Source: an uncultured Amylibacter sp. (GTDB taxonomy: Bacteria > Pseudomonadota > Alphaproteobacteria > Rhodobacterales > Rhodobacteraceae). From it: 17,901 nucleotides of DNA. The notes under the pieces are model-generated. The model did no database searches. It saw only the letters and a list, made by a program, of their open reading frames with translations, and was not told the DNA's origin. Location: positions 1 to 17,901 of the forward strand of contig CALDZS010000348.1 of NCBI GenBank assembly GCA_937944065.1, in the 5' to 3' direction. The number at the start of each line of letters is the position of its first letter. Within the stretch, counting starts at the first letter, position 1. The position numbers and the translations under genes are program-made. Positions 6,517-14,809 of the stretch are shown here, one piece after another.

Positions 6517-9500
6517 ATGTCACAGCTTACGAAGCACAGAAAAAATATTTGCGATGCCGCCCATGCACCTGAACAAGACGTTCTGGACACCCTGAAAAAA
6601 CATGCTGAAATTGATGCGAAATTGCGCACCCAAATCACTGCTTCGGCCACGCAATTGGTGAACGATATACGCGGCGATACGAACCCTGGGATCATGGAAG
6701 TATTCTTGGCCGAATACGGACTATCCACCGACGAAGGTGTCGCGCTGATGTGCCTGGCTGAGGCTTTGTTGCGCGTGCCAGATGCCGAAACAGTAGATGC
6801 ACTGATCGAAGATAAAATCGCACCGTCCAGTTGGGGCGAACATCTGGGTAAATCCAGTTCGTCTTTGGTCAATGCGTCGACTTGGGCGCTGATGTTGACA
6901 GGCAAAGTATTGCAAGATGGAACGGGCATGGCCTCGACCTTACGCTCTGCTGTGAAACGCATTGGTGAACCTGTAATACGAGTTGCCGTCAGTCGCGCAA
7001 TGAAGGAACTGGGCGCGCAATTTGTGCTGGGTGAAACCATCAAGGATGCGGTGAAGCGAGGCAAAAAACGCCAAGCGGATGGATACACCTATTCTTACGA
7101 TATGTTGGGCGAGGCCGCGTTGACGGCGAAAGATGCCGATGGATATTTCGAGGCATACCGTGACGCAATCACGCAGTTGGCCGCCCACAGTACTGCTGAT
7201 GACATCCGCGAAAATCCAGGGATATCAATCAAGCTTTCCGCACTACACCCACGCTACGAAGTTGGCCAGTATGATCGTGTCATGCGTGAACTGGTGCCAC
7301 GGGTTTTGATATTGGCAAAACTAGCACGCGACGCTGGAATGGGTTTGAACATCGACGCTGAAGAGGCAGATCGTCTGGACATTTCGCTCGATGTGATCGA
7401 GGCTGTGCTTGCTGATCCGTCACTTATTGGCTGGGATGGCTTTGGTGTCGTTGTGCAGGCTTATGGCAAACGCGCGGCGTTGGTATTGGACTGGTTATAC
7501 ACATTGGCAGAAACGCACGATCGCAAGATCATGGTACGGCTGGTCAAAGGCGCCTACTGGGATACCGAAATAAAACGCGCGCAAGTCGAAGGCTTGCCTG
7601 ATTTCCCTGTCTTCACTCAAAAGGCAGCCACCGATGTGTCATATCTGTGTTGTGCCCAAAAGTTGTTGGGCATGACCGATCGCATTTATCCGCAATTCGC
7701 CACACATAATGCGCATTCCGTCGCGGCGATTTTGGAAATGGCAACCGACAAGCAGACGTTTGAATTTCAGCGTCTGCACGGTATGGGGGCATCTTTGCAT
7801 GATTTGGTATTGGAACAGAATAAAACTCGTTGTCGCATCTATGCCCCTGTTGGTGCGCACGAAGATTTGCTGGCGTATCTGGTGCGTCGCTTATTGGAAA
7901 ATGGCGCGAACAGCTCTTTCGTGAACCAAATAGTTGATGAAGAAGTACCCTCATCAACAGTCGCTGCCGACCCGTTCGCAGCCCTTAAGCCCGCCAGTGA
8001 TTACGTCAAAAACCCAAGTGATCTTTACGCGCCAGAGCGAGTGAATTCCCGAGGATGGGATTTACACGATGAAACCGATTTGACTGAAATCGCAGCTGCA
8101 CGCGAACCGTTCAAAACGCATCAATGGACGTTCGATACATTGGGGACTGGTGAACAGATCACGGTCACAAATCCAATAGACACATCCGACATCGTTGGGC
8201 AGGTGACATTCTGCAACGAACAGGATGTAGCAATAGCCTTAGCAAATGCGACCGCGTGGGACGCAGATGCAGGCACGCGCGCGAAGGTTTTAAACAATGC
8301 TGCTGATTTGTATGAGCAAAACTTTGGCCAGCTATTCGCAGTGTTGGCACGCGAAGCGGGCAAGACAGCGATGGACGCAATTTCGGAACTGCGCGAAGCA
8401 GTCGATTTCTTGCGCTATTACGCAGCACGCGCATCAGAGCAAAGCGATCCAGCGCGTGGTGTGTTCGCCTGCATCTCTCCGTGGAACTTTCCGTTGGCAA
8501 TTTTTACAGGGCAGATTTCCGCAGCACTTGCCGCAGGAAACGGCGTTATCGCGAAACCCGCAGAGCCAACAACATTGACGGCTATCATAGCCGCTAACCT
8601 GTTGCACAAAGCAGGCGTTCCCAACACGGCCTTACATCTGCTGCCCGGTCGCGGACGGGTTATAGGATCACAGATCACATCTGATCCGCGTATTGCAGGC
8701 GTGTGTTTCACAGGCTCTACCGCAACTGCGCAAACCATCAACAAATCCATGGCCGCAGGTCTGTCCCCGACGGCACCATTGATCGCGGAGACCGGTGGTC
8801 TGAACGCGATGATCGTGGACAGCACCGCCTTGCCCGAGCAAGCTATTGTCGATGTGGTCACATCTGCCTTTCAATCGGCGGGCCAGCGCTGTTCGGCACT
8901 GCGTATGTTGTATCTGCAAGAAGATATCGCAGAACAATTTTTGGAAATGCTCTATGGCGCGATGGACGAACTTGTCGTTGGCGACCCGTGGGACATGCAA
9001 ACTGATCTAGGGCCGGTAATCACCCCAGATGCCCAAAGTGATATCAACAACTACATCACCCAAGCCCAAGCGGATGGGCGTTTGTTAAAACGTTTGAAAC
9101 CACCGAAATTCGGGACATTCGTGCCACCAACAGTGATCAAAGTTCGCGGCATCACCGACCTGGAAAAAGAAGTATTCGGCCCCGTCTTACACATTGCGAC
9201 CTTCGGGTCAGAGGAACTTGATGCGGTTATCGCTGAAATTAACGCAACTGGATTTGGCCTGACGTTTGGAATTCATTCGCGGATTGACGACCGCGTGGAC
9301 CAAGTGACGCGCCAGATGACGGCCGGCAACATCTATGTGAACCGCAATCAAATTGGTGCTATCGTCGGATCGCAACCATTTGGCGGCGAGGGAATGTCTG
9401 GCACAGGACCCAAGGCTGGCGGGCCGTCCTATGTGCCACGCTTCACGCAGCCAGGTCGTACAATTCTGCAAGCGCAAAAATCGAAAGCCGTTGATGGTGC

Positions 9501-9966
9501 TTTGGTTCAGGACAGGCTGAACGCAGCCCCGCTCAAAACCGAGTTACTTTCGACGTTGCTTCTGCCTGGACCAACAGGTGAATCCAATCAGCTTTCAGAA
9601 TTTGGCCGTGGCAAAGTACTTTGCTTGGGGCCAACAAAAGAAGCCGCATTGCAGCAGGCCGATATTGCGCGCACTAATGGATGCGAACCGATTTGTGTCG
9701 CCCCAGATATTTCGGCAGTTGCAGGCCTGTCTGGTCACCTTGCAGCCACAGATTTAGCGCACTTAAAGGGATTCGACGCTGTTGTTAGCTATGCCAGCGA
9801 CGACGAATTGACCGCGTATCGCAACGCATTGTCTGGGCGTGAGGGGAAATTGATTCCACTATTTTCTGAAAGCGACCTGGACAAGCGGTTGCGGTTGGAA
9901 CGGCATGTCTGCATCGATACGACAGCGGCGGGCGGCAATGCCAGTCTGTTGGCGGAAGCACACTAA
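6517..9966 (+). CDS. putA: Bifunctional proline dehydrogenase / P5C dehydrogenase PutA
   Basis: This 1149-residue enzyme oxidises proline to glutamate using FAD and NAD+. There is no N-terminal ribbon-helix-helix domain, so it is not its own repressor. The PRODH barrel shows SIKLSALHPRYE, NIDAEEADR, VRLVKGAYWD, YPQFATHNAHS and the substrate-binding R457-R458-xx-E461. The P5C dehydrogenase domain (roughly 520-1000) shows ISPWNFPLAIFTG, the GSTATA NAD-binding loop, E758 in AETGG and catalytic C792 in GQRCS. A C-terminal extension of about 150 residues ends in HVCIDTTAAGGNASLL, the conserved terminal motif of long (type B) PutAs. The start at 6517 is preferred because AAGGAG lies 6 nt upstream; an in-frame extension to 6415 crosses the regulatory gap. 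It is divergent from putR and its TAA directly abuts the mttB-family stop. Confidence 0.97.
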   Translation: MSQLTKHRKNICDAAHAPEQDVLDTLKKHAEIDAKLRTQITASATQLVNDIRGDTNPGIMEVFLAEYGLSTDEGVALMCLAEALLRVPDAETVDALIEDKIAPSSWGEHLGKSSSSLVNASTWALMLTGKVLQDGTGMASTLRSAVKRIGEPVIRVAVSRAMKELGAQFVLGETIKDAVKRGKKRQADGYTYSYDMLGEAALTAKDADGYFEAYRDAITQLAAHSTADDIRENPGISIKLSALHPRYEVGQYDRVMRELVPRVLILAKLARDAGMGLNIDAEEADRLDISLDVIEAVLADPSLIGWDGFGVVVQAYGKRAALVLDWLYTLAETHDRKIMVRLVKGAYWDTEIKRAQVEGLPDFPVFTQKAATDVSYLCCAQKLLGMTDRIYPQFATHNAHSVAAILEMATDKQTFEFQRLHGMGASLHDLVLEQNKTRCRIYAPVGAHEDLLAYLVRRLLENGANSSFVNQIVDEEVPSSTVAADPFAALKPASDYVKNPSDLYAPERVNSRGWDLHDETDLTEIAAAREPFKTHQWTFDTLGTGEQITVTNPIDTSDIVGQVTFCNEQDVAIALANATAWDADAGTRAKVLNNAADLYEQNFGQLFAVLAREAGKTAMDAISELREAVDFLRYYAARASEQSDPARGVFACISPWNFPLAIFTGQISAALAAGNGVIAKPAEPTTLTAIIAANLLHKAGVPNTALHLLPGRGRVIGSQITSDPRIAGVCFTGSTATAQTINKSMAAGLSPTAPLIAETGGLNAMIVDSTALPEQAIVDVVTSAFQSAGQRCSALRMLYLQEDIAEQFLEMLYGAMDELVVGDPWDMQTDLGPVITPDAQSDINNYITQAQADGRLLKRLKPPKFGTFVPPTVIKVRGITDLEKEVFGPVLHIATFGSEELDAVIAEINATGFGLTFGIHSRIDDRVDQVTRQMTAGNIYVNRNQIGAIVGSQPFGGEGMSGTGPKAGGPSYVPRFTQPGRTILQAQKSKAVDGALVQDRLNAAPLKTELLSTLLLPGPTGESNQLSEFGRGKVLCLGPTKEAALQQADIARTNGCEPICVAPDISAVAGLSGHLAATDLAHLKGFDAVVSYASDDELTAYRNALSGREGKLIPLFSESDLDKRLRLERHVCIDTTAAGGNASLLAEAH

Positions 9967-11514
9967 CTATCGCGGACGCATACTATCTAGGGGCAATTTA
10001 ATTTTGTGCTTGGATCGGATTTGCGCGTCGATCGCGGGCGAAATATGCGTAGGGAAATGATCTGCCAACATCTGTTTGGTCTTTTCCTTGGCGCGGGTGC
10101 GCATGTCGGCTGCACCCGCCTCTCCCCATGCATCTGGACTGTCACGATCTGACAGTGGTGGATAGTAATAGTCCCGCTCCATTGCGGCCAATGTTTGATC
10201 ACCGCCCAAGAAATGGCCTGCACCACGAATGCTCTGTTCCATCGCTTCTAGGTTCAACGTGTCGGCGTTCACTTCAACCCCGCGCAACACGCGTTGAACC
10301 GAGGTGAGAATATCATTGTCGATCACAAATCCTTCAAAAGATGCGCCTAACAGGCTGCCGTACATGCCAGCTGCCTCGTAAATCAGGTTACCGCCAGACA
10401 GACCCGCGGCCAACGCAGTGATCCCCTTTTCATACCCCGCTTGCGCATCAGGTATCTTTGCATCCGTCATCGATGCAGCAACGCCAGAGACAAGACCAAG
10501 ACGGTTAGATAATTGCGCGGAAGCAGCATTCAGAATGGCCATTTCGGCACCGCCGCCGGAAAAGGCACCAGTGCGTAAATCAACCACAAACGGCCAATTC
10601 GAGAAAATCATCGGATGCCCCGGTTTCATCAGATCAATCAACACCAGAGCGGCCATGGTTTCAGCCAGTGATTGTGCCAGCATACCTGCCAAAGGCGCAG
10701 GTGCCGTGGCACCAGACTGCGCTGCGATGATCGCATTGATTGGCATATTATGACGTATGGCCGCAAAGGCCACGTCCACCGCATCCTCGCCATATCGCAA
10801 GGGCGAGATAATGGGTGAAATGTGAACCTTGCAAAATGGACGTTTCGCAAACGCCCCCTCTTGCCTTAGGATCGCATCAAACATTTCCACACATGGATCG
10901 ACATAGCTGCCAAAGCTGAAACTGGTACCAACGGGTTTGGTTGTGCCAGCAGCGATGGCGTAGGCCGTGTTGATATCAAGGTCAAAGATATCGGGAATAT
11001 CGGTGGCGATGCAACAGCGTGTAAACCAGCAAATGGTATCTAATTGATCAGCCAAACGCGCGAAATCGTACAGATCACGCAAGGTCGACGGACGGTAAGT
11101 ACCCGTGTCTAAATCAAGCGCCTGAACGGCAGCACCGCCCGTACCAAAACGAACGTCTTGTCCATTAACTTGAAAATCGTGACGAGGATCTTGACCAAAA
11201 AGGTTAAATGACTTGGGTGTTTTCGCGATGATATCTTCTACAAAATCCCGTGTGTATAGCACGCGGCCATCCGCATCAAACTGGCATCCGCGCTGTTTTG
11301 CCAAGTCAGCGATGGCGTATGGCACATCGCCGATGCCGACGGTTGAAAGCAGGGTGAACGCCGCGTCCGTTATGTGTTGGGCTTGCGCATCCGTAAGGGG
11401 TTTATATTGACCACCCCTACTGCCCGTCGGTGCTGGGTTCGGCGCGCGATCACCTGGGTTTTGACGCAAATCAACACGCGCGGCGCGGCCGCCAGTTCTA
11501 ATTCGTTTTTGCAT
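9967..11514 (-). CDS. MttB-family (trimethylamine methyltransferase-like) methyltransferase, non-pyrrolysine
   Basis: This 515-residue protein belongs to the MttB superfamily: corrinoid-protein methyltransferases that demethylate quaternary or tertiary amines. Recognisable parts are the basic N-terminus with GGRAARVDLR, the GSRGGQYKPL linker, TDAAFTLLSTVGIGD, the FGTGGAAVQALDLDTG segment, and the TIM-barrel C-terminal half with PDAQAGYEKGITALAAGLSGGNLIYEA. The frame has no internal TAG, so it is a non-pyrrolysine homologue; related proteins act on glycine betaine, proline betaine, carnitine or similar compounds. The substrate is unknown here. No corrinoid protein or reductive activase is in the window. 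It follows oxyR on the same strand after 97 bp counted from start to stop of the pair being 59 nt apart, and it faces putA with zero spacing. The Shine-Dalgarno before its ATG is weak. Confidence 0.88.
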   Translation of the reverse strand: MQKRIRTGGRAARVDLRQNPGDRAPNPAPTGSRGGQYKPLTDAQAQHITDAAFTLLSTVGIGDVPYAIADLAKQRGCQFDADGRVLYTRDFVEDIIAKTPKSFNLFGQDPRHDFQVNGQDVRFGTGGAAVQALDLDTGTYRPSTLRDLYDFARLADQLDTICWFTRCCIATDIPDIFDLDINTAYAIAAGTTKPVGTSFSFGSYVDPCVEMFDAILRQEGAFAKRPFCKVHISPIISPLRYGEDAVDVAFAAIRHNMPINAIIAAQSGATAPAPLAGMLAQSLAETMAALVLIDLMKPGHPMIFSNWPFVVDLRTGAFSGGGAEMAILNAASAQLSNRLGLVSGVAASMTDAKIPDAQAGYEKGITALAAGLSGGNLIYEAAGMYGSLLGASFEGFVIDNDILTSVQRVLRGVEVNADTLNLEAMEQSIRGAGHFLGGDQTLAAMERDYYYPPLSDRDSPDAWGEAGAADMRTRAKEKTKQMLADHFPTHISPAIDAQIRSKHKIKLPLDSMRPR

Positions 11515-11573
11515 GATAATTTCATTCTTTGTTCAAAAAGAGTGTGGAAGCAATTTTTGGCAAAAGCAAGATT

Positions 11574-12479
11574 TTAGACAGCTTGCGTCAATCTAAGTCC
11601 CGCCGCGCGTACGATCTCTGAAACCTGTATCAGTTGATTTGCCATCGGGCTGGTTTTCCGCCAAATCATTCCAATTGTACGCATAGGTTTGGTACCATCA
11701 AATTGGGACACACAAACAGGCGCAGAGCTGGTTTCCACAGGTACCGCCATTTGGGGGATGATCGTCAATCCAATTCCAGACCCAACCATCTGAACCAGCG
11801 TAGACAACGAGCTGCCGTCCAATCCATCGCGTGGTATCCGCGTGCCAATGTTGCAAAATGATAAGGCTTGATCGCGAAAGCAATGCCCCTCTTCCAACAG
11901 TAACAATCGCATGTCACGCAGGTCATGCGCATCTGGAACCGCCATACCCTGGTCAGCGTTTTGACGGATCAGGACGAAGGGTTCCTCAAAAAGGGAAATC
12001 TCGGTCAACGACGGTTCTGATATGGGCAAAGCCACAATCGCTGTGTCGATCAAACCGTCCTCTAGTTCTTGGACCAAGGTCTTGGTCAGCGTTTCGCGTA
12101 CATGAATATCAACACCTTCATGCGCGCGCGTCAGGTCGCTGATCAATGAGGGTAACAGATAGGGTGCGATTGTTGGGATAACACCGATGCGCAGCCTGCC
12201 CGCCAATCCGCCTTGGGCAGTGCGCGACAGGTCTTCTAGGGCATCGACGGACTGTAAAATATCGCGCACTCTTAACGCAAACTCTTCGCCAAAACGTGTC
12301 AGGCGCAGTTTTTTTGGCACACGTTCAAACAGGTCGGCACCTAAGCTTTGTTCCAGCTCTTTGATTTGCATAGACAGGGCTGGTTGCGAAATGGCACATG
12401 CCTCTGCTGCATGTTTGAAGTGCCGATGTTGGGCCAACGCTTCGAAATAGCGGAACTGTTTTAAGGTCACATTTCTCAT
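11574..12479 (-). CDS. oxyR: Peroxide-sensing LysR-type regulator OxyR
   Basis: This 301-residue LysR-type regulator has an N-terminal helix-turn-helix (LKQFRYFEALAQHRHFKHAA, then AISQPALSMQIKELEQSLG) and a two-lobed sensor domain. The peroxide-reactive segment LLEEGHCFRDQALSFC is clear, with C200 and C209 nine residues apart, as in E. coli OxyR C199/C208. These cysteines form a disulphide on H2O2 exposure and convert the protein to an activator. It is divergent from katG with about 100 bp between, which supports the assignment. The ATG at 12479 is chosen; an in-frame GTG at 12482 would add one residue and neither has a strong Shine-Dalgarno. The mttB-family gene follows 59 nt downstream on the same strand and could be read from the oxyR promoter. 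Confidence 0.94.
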   Translation of the reverse strand: MRNVTLKQFRYFEALAQHRHFKHAAEACAISQPALSMQIKELEQSLGADLFERVPKKLRLTRFGEEFALRVRDILQSVDALEDLSRTAQGGLAGRLRIGVIPTIAPYLLPSLISDLTRAHEGVDIHVRETLTKTLVQELEDGLIDTAIVALPISEPSLTEISLFEEPFVLIRQNADQGMAVPDAHDLRDMRLLLLEEGHCFRDQALSFCNIGTRIPRDGLDGSSLSTLVQMVGSGIGLTIIPQMAVPVETSSAPVCVSQFDGTKPMRTIGMIWRKTSPMANQLIQVSEIVRAAGLRLTQAV

Positions 12480-12579
12480 CACTATAACTTATCATAATGA
12501 TCAGAAAATACAATTTTTAACTATCGCTTTAGTTTGATAGAGTCAGGAAGAATCTAACAGCAATCCAACGGAGAAAAAT
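12480..12579. promoter_or_regulatory. Divergent oxyR-katG control region with candidate OxyR sites
   Basis: Two palindromes are visible. CTATC (12521-12525) and GATAG (12536-12540) are perfect inverted repeats 10 nt apart, and TTATCATAATGATCA (about 12489-12503) is a near-perfect palindrome around ATCAT-A-ATGAT. The half-sites resemble the ATAG/CTAT elements of OxyR operators, but the spacing does not fit the classical four-element E. coli consensus. TTGATA (12534-12539) could be a katG -35 overlapping the right half-site; no convincing -10 accompanies it. The katG Shine-Dalgarno GGAG is at 12570-12573. Confidence 0.5.
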
Positions 12580-14766
12580 ATGAACGACACGTCCCAAGGG
12601 AAATGCCCAGTCATGCATGGCGCGAACGCCTATAAAGCAACGGGTAGCACGGCGAACCAACATTGGTGGCCAAATCAGTTAAACCTAAAAATCCTCAGCC
12701 AAAATTCTGAGAAGACTGACCCGATGGGCGAGGCGTTCAATTACGCTCAAGAATTTAAGACAATTAATCTTGATACTCTCTATTCCGAAATTGAAGAGTT
12801 GATGACCACATCACAAGATTGGTGGCCAGCCGATTATGGCCACTATGGTCCATTCTTTATCCGTATGGCATGGCACAGTGCGGGAACTTACCGCATTTAT
12901 GATGGTCGTGGTGGTGCATCCACTGGATCACAACGGTTTGCGCCGCTGAACAGCTGGCCAGACAATGGCAACTTGGACAAAGCGCGTCGTTTGTTATGGC
13001 CAATCAAACAAAAATACGGTCGCAAATTGTCTTGGGCCGATTTGATGGTATTCGCCGGCAACGCTGCCATCAAATCAATGGGGCTAGAGCCGTTTGGGTT
13101 TGCTGGTGGGCGCGAAGATGTTTGGGAACCAGAGGAAGATATCTATTGGGGACCTGAAACCGAATGGATGGGTGACGAGCGTTATTCAGGCGATCGCGAT
13201 CTAGCAGATCCGCTGGGTGCCGTGCAAATGGGCCTAATTTATGTGAATCCAGAAGGTCCCAACGGCAATCCCGATCCGTTATTGTCTGCGCGTGACGTGC
13301 GCGAAACATTCACGCGTATGGCGATGAATGACGAAGAAACCGTCGCGTTGGTCGCGGGTGGACACACATTCGGCAAGGCCCACGGTGCCGCTGATCCTGA
13401 CCAATACGTTGGCCGCGAGCCAGAGGCCGCACCAATCGAAGAACAAGGTCTTGGCTGGAAACAAAGCTTTGGCAAAGGCCATGGCAGCGACACAGTGACC
13501 AGTGGGATTGAAGGTGCGTGGACACCAAATCCGATCCAATGGGATACAGGCTATTTCGATGTGCTATTCGGATACGAATGGGAACTGACCAAAAGCCCTG
13601 CAGGTGCCAACCAATGGACACCAACCGCCGCATCAAATGCGGATCAAGCCCCAGATGCATCCGATCCTTCACAGTCAAAACCCTTGATGATGACCACAGC
13701 GGACATGGCGATGCGGATGGATCCGGCATATGAAGTCATCTCTCGTCGCTTCCACGAAAACCCTGATCAGTTGGCCGAGGCCTTTGCAAAGGCTTGGTAC
13801 AAGCTGACCCACCGTGACATGGGCCCGCACGTGCGTGGCCTTGGAAAGCTAGTGCCGTCAGAGCAGCAGTTGTGGCAAGACCCAATTCCTGATGCGGATC
13901 AACCACCGATGGGCGATTCCGCCGCCGCAGAGTTGAAGAAAGCCATCTTGGCATCTGGTCTATCCGTGTCACAATTGGTGAGCACGGCATGGGCTTCTGC
14001 CTCGACATATCGCGATTCGGACAAACGTGGTGGTGCCAATGGTGCACGCATTCGTTTGGCGCCGCAAAAAGACTGGGCGGTCAATCAACCTGCCGAGTTA
14101 GCTACTGTATTGAGCAAGTTAGAGGCCGTACGATCCAGCACTTCAATCCCAGTATCAATGGCAGACCTGATCGTTCTAGGTGGTTGTGCTGCAGTGGAAA
14201 AAGCCGCCCAAGCAGCGGGCCATGACATTGTCGTGCCGTTCACTGGTGGCCGCACAGATGCCAGCCAAGAGCAAACGGATGTAGAAGCATTTGCAGTCCT
14301 GGAGCCAAAGGTCGATGGGTTTAGAAACCACTACCCAGCAGGACAAATCCGCAGCGCAGAAGAGTTGTTGGTCGATCGAGCACAGCTGATGACGCTTACC
14401 GCGCCAGAAATGACAGTGTTGATTGGTGGTTTACGCATGTTAGGCGCGAACACAAACAATTCGGCCAATGGCGTCTTTACAAATCGCCCCGAGACCCTCA
14501 GCAACGATTTTTTCGTTAACTTGCTGGACATGGGTACAGATTGGCAAGCAGCGTCTGACGCAGGCGATGTGTTCGAAGGCAAGGACCGCGCAAGTGGTGA
14601 TGCAAAATGGACGGCATCACGTGTCGATCTTGTATTTGGCTCGAACTCGCAATTGCGCGCAATTGCTGAAGTGTACGGCAGCGATGATGCGGGCGAAAAG
14701 TTTGTGACCGACTTTGTCGCCGCTTGGGACAAAGTGATGAACCTTGATCGTTTTGATTTGGTCTAA
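12580..14766 (+). CDS. katG: Catalase-peroxidase KatG
   Basis: This 728-residue haem enzyme removes hydrogen peroxide by catalase and peroxidase activity. It has the duplicated class I peroxidase fold. In the N-terminal haem-bearing half the distal residues R95, W98 and H99 (RMAWHSAGTYR), Y221 (GLIYVNPEGPNG) and M247 are present, so the Met-Tyr-Trp adduct needed for catalase activity can form with W98. The proximal haem ligand is H262 in VAGGHTFGKAHG. The C-terminal half repeats the fold (VSTAWASASTYR) without the distal histidine, as usual. There is no signal peptide, so it is cytoplasmic. GGAG 6 nt upstream supports the ATG. It is divergent from oxyR and followed 10 nt after its stop by a strong stem-loop. 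Confidence 0.97.
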   Translation: MNDTSQGKCPVMHGANAYKATGSTANQHWWPNQLNLKILSQNSEKTDPMGEAFNYAQEFKTINLDTLYSEIEELMTTSQDWWPADYGHYGPFFIRMAWHSAGTYRIYDGRGGASTGSQRFAPLNSWPDNGNLDKARRLLWPIKQKYGRKLSWADLMVFAGNAAIKSMGLEPFGFAGGREDVWEPEEDIYWGPETEWMGDERYSGDRDLADPLGAVQMGLIYVNPEGPNGNPDPLLSARDVRETFTRMAMNDEETVALVAGGHTFGKAHGAADPDQYVGREPEAAPIEEQGLGWKQSFGKGHGSDTVTSGIEGAWTPNPIQWDTGYFDVLFGYEWELTKSPAGANQWTPTAASNADQAPDASDPSQSKPLMMTTADMAMRMDPAYEVISRRFHENPDQLAEAFAKAWYKLTHRDMGPHVRGLGKLVPSEQQLWQDPIPDADQPPMGDSAAAELKKAILASGLSVSQLVSTAWASASTYRDSDKRGGANGARIRLAPQKDWAVNQPAELATVLSKLEAVRSSTSIPVSMADLIVLGGCAAVEKAAQAAGHDIVVPFTGGRTDASQEQTDVEAFAVLEPKVDGFRNHYPAGQIRSAEELLVDRAQLMTLTAPEMTVLIGGLRMLGANTNNSANGVFTNRPETLSNDFFVNLLDMGTDWQAASDAGDVFEGKDRASGDAKWTASRVDLVFGSNSQLRAIAEVYGSDDAGEKFVTDFVAAWDKVMNLDRFDLV

Positions 14767-14776
14767 AGACTGACTA

Positions 14777-14804
14777 GCTAGGGGCGGTTATGTCCGCCCC
14801 TAGC
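14777..14804. terminator. Stem-loop terminator between convergent katG and the dehydratase gene
   Basis: A perfect 11-bp inverted repeat, GCTAGGGGCGG (14777-14787) and CCGCCCCTAGC (14794-14804), encloses a 6-nt loop. It fills most of the 43-bp gap between the two convergent stops (14766 and 14810), so it likely serves both transcripts. Neither side has a long T run, so termination may be partial or the stem may protect mRNA ends. Confidence 0.75.
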
Positions 14805-14809
14805 CGATA

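Noticed and set aside
6387..7088. N-terminal 234-codon extension of the putR reading frame
   Set aside because: It is antisense to the control region and the first part of putA, has no family similarity, and a good ribosome binding site marks the start at 6386.
9967..9969. Terminal TAG of the MttB-family gene as a pyrrolysine codon
   Set aside because: Pyrrolysine in true MttB is internal, in the active-site barrel. Here the protein is already full length at the TAG, and read-through would run into the complement of putA.
13310..13729. Antisense open frames opposite katG, the longest 139 codons
   Set aside because: No recognisable domain or ribosome binding site; katG covers the region with all its catalytic residues.
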